This document shows positions 33,591-37,082 of a stretch of 37,082 nucleotides of DNA, in pieces (the stretch's first letter is position 1; every line of letters begins with the position of its first letter). Made by a program: the position numbers and the translations under genes. The DNA is from Candidatus Izemoplasmatales bacterium (GTDB lineage: Bacteria > Bacillota_I > Bacilli_A > Izemoplasmatales > Hujiaoplasmataceae). The DNA is taken from contig JAQUZN010000010.1 in the NCBI GenBank assembly GCA_028691315.1, positions 1 to 37,082 on the forward strand. Direction: 5' to 3'. A model generated the notes under the pieces. The model did no database searches and was not told the origin of the DNA. It saw only the letters and a program-made list of their open reading frames with translations.

Positions 33591-34625
33591 TTGAGCCAAA
33601 ATAATTGGGAATCACTTTCAATGTATCAAAATCAAGTATCTAGAATCCTGAAAAACAGTTTTTCGAATCATCGTTTAGCTCATTCTTATATTTTCGAGGG
33701 ACCTATTGGCACAAAAAGATTTGAGACCGCAAAATTATTTGCTGCTACGCTTTTATGCACAAATTTAAGTGATTCATTTAATCCATGTGGTGTTTGTCAT
33801 AATTGTATTAGAGTCGAAAATGAATCTCATCCAAATCTATTTGTCATTCGACGCGATGGAGAAAAAATCAAGAAAAAACAAATGAAAGATTTGTTAATTG
33901 AATTTTCAAAATCATCGGTAGAAGTAGGACCAAGAATTTATATTATCGATGAAGCTGAAAGGTTGAATGTAGAATCCGCAAATACGCTTCTAAAAACTAT
34001 GGAAGAGCCAGGAGCAGAAATCTATCAAATAATTGTCACCGATCAAGTGAATTCGCTTCTTAAGACAATTATTTCAAGGGCACAAGTTATTCACTTTAAA
34101 CCAATCGATAAACGTTTGATTGAAACTGATTTAGTAAACAAGGGGATAAATCCCTTATATGCAGAATCGATTCCAGAATATACAAACAACTACGAAGAAG
34201 CTGAAAAAATAGCACTTAATGAAGAAATGACTTCGCTTATATTGTTTGTGAAAGAGATGTATTTGTCACTTGCTTTACAAAAAGGTTCGGTTATTCTAAT
34301 GTTTAAAGAAAAACGCGAATTATTTATAAGCGATGCTTTATTAACAGATTTTGTTTTGTCGATGATGATTTTATTCCAAAAAGATATATTGGGATATAAA
34401 CTTAGACATCTCGATCAACTTGTTTTTAAAGACCAAACTGAAATCTTAGAAAAATGTTCAAAAAGAATGTCGCAAACATGGATAGAACAAACCTTAGACG
34501 AAATGCTTGGGTTAAAACTGAAATTAAAGTATAATATCAACAGTCAATTTGCATTTGACAAGATGTTACTTACCTTAGAAAGAGGTTATATAGATGGTAT
34601 ATCAAGTCGCTCAAATTCAATTTAA
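33591..34625 (+). CDS. holB: DNA polymerase III delta prime subunit
   Basis: 344 residues from TTG 33591, with GGGGGTGAT five bases upstream; a GTG at 33576 would add five residues but begins within the tmk stop. Clamp-loader subunit. LAHSYIFEGPIG (about 28-39) leads to a degenerate P-loop (GPIGTKRFETA, lacking the GK-S/T pair), the usual state of delta prime, which does not hydrolyse ATP. The zinc module CGVCHNC and upstream Cys (CTNLSDSFNPC) and the SRC-like ISRAQ motif are present. Overlaps ricT by 32 bases. Confidence 0.95.
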   Translation: MSQNNWESLSMYQNQVSRILKNSFSNHRLAHSYIFEGPIGTKRFETAKLFAATLLCTNLSDSFNPCGVCHNCIRVENESHPNLFVIRRDGEKIKKKQMKDLLIEFSKSSVEVGPRIYIIDEAERLNVESANTLLKTMEEPGAEIYQIIVTDQVNSLLKTIISRAQVIHFKPIDKRLIETDLVNKGINPLYAESIPEYTNNYEEAEKIALNEEMTSLILFVKEMYLSLALQKGSVILMFKEKRELFISDALLTDFVLSMMILFQKDILGYKLRHLDQLVFKDQTEILEKCSKRMSQTWIEQTLDEMLGLKLKLKYNINSQFAFDKMLLTLERGYIDGISSRSNSI

Positions 34626-35454
34626 CAAATTGAGCAAGAAATATTATTTTGATTATAATCAACTCCCAATTAAAAATGGGGATCAAGTTGTCGTTGAAAC
34701 AGTTCGTGGAGTGGAAATGGGATTTGTTGTTTCAGACTTAATTCAAATTGATGAATCTGAACTCGTTTCTCCGTTAAAACCAGTACTTCGAATTGCAACA
34801 CAAGAAGACAAACATATGTATGAAGAAAACATTAAAAATGAAGTTAGAGTTATGGAAAGAACATCTGAGTTGGTTAGAAGAAATCAGTTGGATATGAAAC
34901 TTTTAAACTGTGAGTTTACTCTAGATAGATCTAAACTCATTATCTATTTCAATGCGGATGGTAGAATTGATTTTAGAGAACTCGTTAAGGATTTAGCAAC
35001 AGAATTTCATTTAAGAATTGAATTACGACAAGTTGGCGCAAGAGATGGAGCCAAAGTTTTAGGCGGAATTGGACCTTGTGGTTATTTAACATGTTGCACA
35101 ACATTCTTAGGTGAATTTCAACCAGTATCAATTAAAATGGCGAAAAATCAAAGTTTATCGCTTAATCCTTCTAATATATCTGGATTATGCGGAAAACTTT
35201 TATGTTGCATTAATTATGAAGATGACTTATACAAACAGTATCGTAAAGAAATGCCAAAACTAGACTCGTATGTTCAAACCCCTGAGGGAAAAGGAAGAGT
35301 ACTACAAGTAAACTTCTTGACTCAAATTTGTAAAATTAGTACAGAAACTGGCGGAGTCGGTTATTTCCACGTATCGGATATTCAGTTTAAACAGCGCGCA
35401 ATTGAAGAAGAACTTGAAACAAACACTACCGATTTAAAAGATTTAGAAGAATAA
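34594..35454 (+). CDS. ricT: PSP1-domain protein RicT (YaaT)
   Basis: 286 residues. In Bacillus RicT, with RicA and RicF, forms a complex that helps RNase Y mature mRNAs and carries Fe-S clusters. Family features: GARDGAKVLGGIGPCGYLTCC (core KVLGGIGPCGYLTC, about residues 158-171) and GLCGKLLCC (about 206-214), together supplying the cluster-ligand cysteines, then a PSP1-type end. AAAGAGG precedes the start, which lies inside holB. ricA and ricF are not in the window. Confidence 0.95.
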   Translation: MVYQVAQIQFNKLSKKYYFDYNQLPIKNGDQVVVETVRGVEMGFVVSDLIQIDESELVSPLKPVLRIATQEDKHMYEENIKNEVRVMERTSELVRRNQLDMKLLNCEFTLDRSKLIIYFNADGRIDFRELVKDLATEFHLRIELRQVGARDGAKVLGGIGPCGYLTCCTTFLGEFQPVSIKMAKNQSLSLNPSNISGLCGKLLCCINYEDDLYKQYRKEMPKLDSYVQTPEGKGRVLQVNFLTQICKISTETGGVGYFHVSDIQFKQRAIEEELETNTTDLKDLEE

Positions 35455-35468
35455 GTTTGGTGATTCGT

Positions 35469-36206
35469 ATGGAAAAAGTGCTCCATGACTTAATGGCTTA
35501 TGAGGGAATAAAACTCTATCAGAATAAGGATTTATTATCTTTTTCAATTGATTCCATTTTATTAGCTGATTTTGTCAAAACCACACCACGAATGAAAAAT
35601 ATAATGGATTTTGGGACAGGTTTTGGTCCCATTCCTTTATTTTTAACGATGAAAACAAAAGCGAAGATTATTGCGATCGATATTCAAGAAGAAGCTTGTA
35701 TGTATGCAAAAGAATCAGTTTTATACAATCATTTAGAAAATCAGATTGATGTATATAATTTAGATATTATGAATGCTCACTCGGTTTTTCAACCTAGTTC
35801 ATTTGATGTTGTGACTTGCAATCCACCTTTCTTTAAAGCCGGTGATGAGAAAGTCTTTAATTGTAAGGCTGGCTTTACTATCGCAAGACATGAGACACAT
35901 TTAACATTAGAAAATATGATTATTGAAGCAAAAAGGATGTTAACAAATGGAGGATCACTAGTATTTATCCACCGAGTAGATAGACTGGAAGAAATCATTT
36001 TACTTCTTCATAAGCATCGTTTTGTGATCAAACGAATGCGTTACGTCTATCCTAAAAAAGGGAAGAGAGCTTTAATGTTACTCATTGATGCAAAATCAAA
36101 TGGGAATACAGGAAGTTTAGAACTATTAGAACCACTTGTTATATTTGATGAACTTGGCGAATACACAGATCAAATTAAAAAAATATTCAACTATAAAAGG
36201 AGTTGA
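35469..36206 (+). CDS. tRNA1(Val) (adenine37-N6)-methyltransferase-like (YabB/TrmN6)
   Basis: 245 residues from ATG 35469; GGTGAT lies four bases before it, while TTG 35457 and GTG 35460 overlap that site. SAM-binding motif I DFGTGFGPIPLFL (about 46-58), acidic AIDIQ (about 71-75) and the catalytic-type NPPFF (about 117-121), which marks N6-adenine methyltransferases. Bacillus keeps yabB next to ricT and rsmI, as here, with yabA and yazA missing. The precise modified tRNA is inferred from homology. Confidence 0.88.
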   Translation: MEKVLHDLMAYEGIKLYQNKDLLSFSIDSILLADFVKTTPRMKNIMDFGTGFGPIPLFLTMKTKAKIIAIDIQEEACMYAKESVLYNHLENQIDVYNLDIMNAHSVFQPSSFDVVTCNPPFFKAGDEKVFNCKAGFTIARHETHLTLENMIIEAKRMLTNGGSLVFIHRVDRLEEIILLLHKHRFVIKRMRYVYPKKGKRALMLLIDAKSNGNTGSLELLEPLVIFDELGEYTDQIKKIFNYKRS

Positions 36207-36211
36207 TTCCT

Positions 36212-37063
36212 TTGAAGAGGCAAAAAAGTTTTTCAGGCGATGGGCCAATCTTATATTTAGTGCCAACACCAATTGGTAATTTAGAAGATATGACTTTTAG
36301 AAGTGTTAGAATTCTCCAAGAAGTCGACATTATATACGCTGAAGACACAAGGGTATCTGGCAAACTACTACATCATTATGATATTCATAAACCACTAAAA
36401 AGCTATCATGAACATAATAAATATGAAATGACTTCCGAAATTATTTCATATTTAAAAGAAGGAAAGAACATTGGTTTAATTAGCGATGCGGGTATGCCTT
36501 TATTAAGTGATCCAGGATTTGAAATTGTAAAAAAAGCGAGAGAAGAAGATTTCAAAGTTGTAACTCTTCCCGGATCGAATGCTTTACTTACCGGGCTCGT
36601 TACTTCTGGAATTGAAGTAATTCCCTTTACTTTTCTTGGATTTCTTGACTCAAAAAAAGCAAAGCGAATTGCTACACTAGAAGAACTGAAATATCGTGAA
36701 GAAACACTTGTATTTTATGAAGCTCCACATCGTTTACAAAGTTTATTAGAAGATTTATTTGCAGTATTTGGAGATAGGCTTATCAGTATTACTAGAGAAC
36801 TTTCAAAAACATTCGAAGAAATTATCCATGGATATATATCTGAATGTTTAAAGTTAGAAGAACTAAAAGGTGAAATGGTCATTATTGTTAAAGGGTACGT
36901 AAAAGAAGATTTGTCGACTGATTCACTAAGTATTGTCAGTCAAGTTGATTATTTCATTGACGGTGGATTATCTAAAACCGATGCAATGAAAAAAGTATCA
37001 CAGATGACAGGAATACCTAAAAACAAAATCTATCAAGATTATTTAGAAAAAAAGATAAAATAG
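36212..37063 (+). CDS. rsmI: 16S rRNA (cytidine1402-2'-O)-methyltransferase
   Basis: 283 residues from TTG 36212, nine bases after AAAAGGAG; TTG 36203 overlaps the preceding stop. Tetrapyrrole-methylase fold: LYLVPTPIGNLEDMTFRS (about 15-32), AEDTR, GLISDAGMPLLSDPG (about 90-104), LPGSNALLTGLVTSG and FYEAPHR. It methylates the ribose of C1402 in the decoding centre. A short C-terminal extension after residue 230 (PKNKIYQDYL) is common. Complete; the stop is at 37063. Confidence 0.96.
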   Translation: MKRQKSFSGDGPILYLVPTPIGNLEDMTFRSVRILQEVDIIYAEDTRVSGKLLHHYDIHKPLKSYHEHNKYEMTSEIISYLKEGKNIGLISDAGMPLLSDPGFEIVKKAREEDFKVVTLPGSNALLTGLVTSGIEVIPFTFLGFLDSKKAKRIATLEELKYREETLVFYEAPHRLQSLLEDLFAVFGDRLISITRELSKTFEEIIHGYISECLKLEELKGEMVIIVKGYVKEDLSTDSLSIVSQVDYFIDGGLSKTDAMKKVSQMTGIPKNKIYQDYLEKKIK

Positions 37064-37072
37064 TGTTATAAT
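37064..37072 (+). promoter_or_regulatory. Candidate extended -10 promoter at the right edge
   Basis: TGTTATAAT directly after the rsmI stop, the same nine bases as at 24154 and 29723. It presumably serves a gene beyond the window. No clear -35. Confidence 0.45.
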
Positions 37073-37082
37073 AATACAATTA

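Noticed and set aside
33591-34625. Broken P-loop in the delta prime subunit taken as a pseudogene
   Set aside because: Loss of the GK-S/T pair is normal for delta prime, and the zinc module and reading frame are intact.
1-37082. UGA read as tryptophan, as in mycoplasmas
   Set aside because: TGA acts as the true stop for ecfA2, trmN6-like and others, and Trp residues in conserved proteins are encoded by TGG.
1-37082. Mobile elements, CRISPR arrays, tRNA or rRNA genes
   Set aside because: No transposase or integrase reading frames, no regularly spaced repeats and no cloverleaf or rRNA-like sequences were seen; the only repeat pair is at 15826 and 18150.

Overview
The window comes from an AT-rich, low-GC Gram-positive type bacterium using the standard bacterial code (UGA acts as a stop, for example at the end of the trmN6-like gene; Trp is UGG). 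Shine-Dalgarno sequences are strong (AGGAGG or AGGTGAT) and TTG/GTG starts are common. The gene order (S10-spc-alpha operon; ecfA1-ecfA2-ecfT-truA; tmk-holB-ricT-methyltransferase-rsmI), the zinc-type S14, the zinc-lid adenylate kinase and a tRNA-dependent T-box leader point to Bacillota. A wall-less or near-wall-less relative of Acholeplasma/Izemoplasma is my best guess, but this is inference from style and content and not proven by a marker comparison.

Layout. 14-1153: membrane-anchored phospholipase-C-like protein, closed by a terminator at 1181-1221. The promoter of the ribosomal operon is embedded in that terminator and is followed by a structured leader (1236-1376). 1377-15738: an uninterrupted 31-gene S10-spc-alpha operon (rpsJ to rplQ, including secY, adk, map, infA, rpmJ and rpoA), ended by a hairpin at 15763-15797. 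rpmJ, only 38 codons, is included.

15.8-24.1 kb is an accessory block that separates rplQ from the ECF transporter genes that usually follow it in Bacillota. It holds a cytosolic family-I-type lipase; an AraC-type regulator with an unrecognised C-terminal domain and a well-formed internal start site; a DUF3137-type membrane protein; malic enzyme; a DUF2207-LemA pair; and a protein with a possible HEPN motif joined to CBS-like repeats. The lipase and regulator lie between two 27-bp imperfect direct repeats (15826-15852 and 18150-18176), which suggests that this pair is a discrete cassette.

24.2-27.8 kb: ECF vitamin/micronutrient transporter energising module (ecfA1, ecfA2, ecfT) coupled to truA. 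EcfT carries an extra membrane segment and an altered second coupling motif; TruA has about 84 extra N-terminal residues. 27.8-29.7 kb: T-box leader with an apparent AAC (Asn) specifier in front of asnB. 29.7-31.3 kb: a flavodoxin, and an XRE-type regulator co-transcribed with a small protein built of four PFLE-containing repeats. 31.3-32.9 kb (minus strand): metal-type ABC transporter genes for the ATPase and permease but no substrate-binding protein. 32.9-37.1 kb: replication/RNA-modification cluster tmk-holB-ricT-trmN6-like-rsmI, without the yabA and yazA genes seen in Bacillus.

Most of the window is conserved housekeeping sequence. The less explained parts are the AraC-type gene with its internal start, the possible HEPN-CBS protein, the PFLE-repeat protein, the TruA extension, the modified EcfT and the repeat-flanked cassette. 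I saw no tRNA, rRNA, CRISPR array, transposase or prophage genes. The only stretch over 300 bases without a gene (27752-28116) is filled by the T-box leader.
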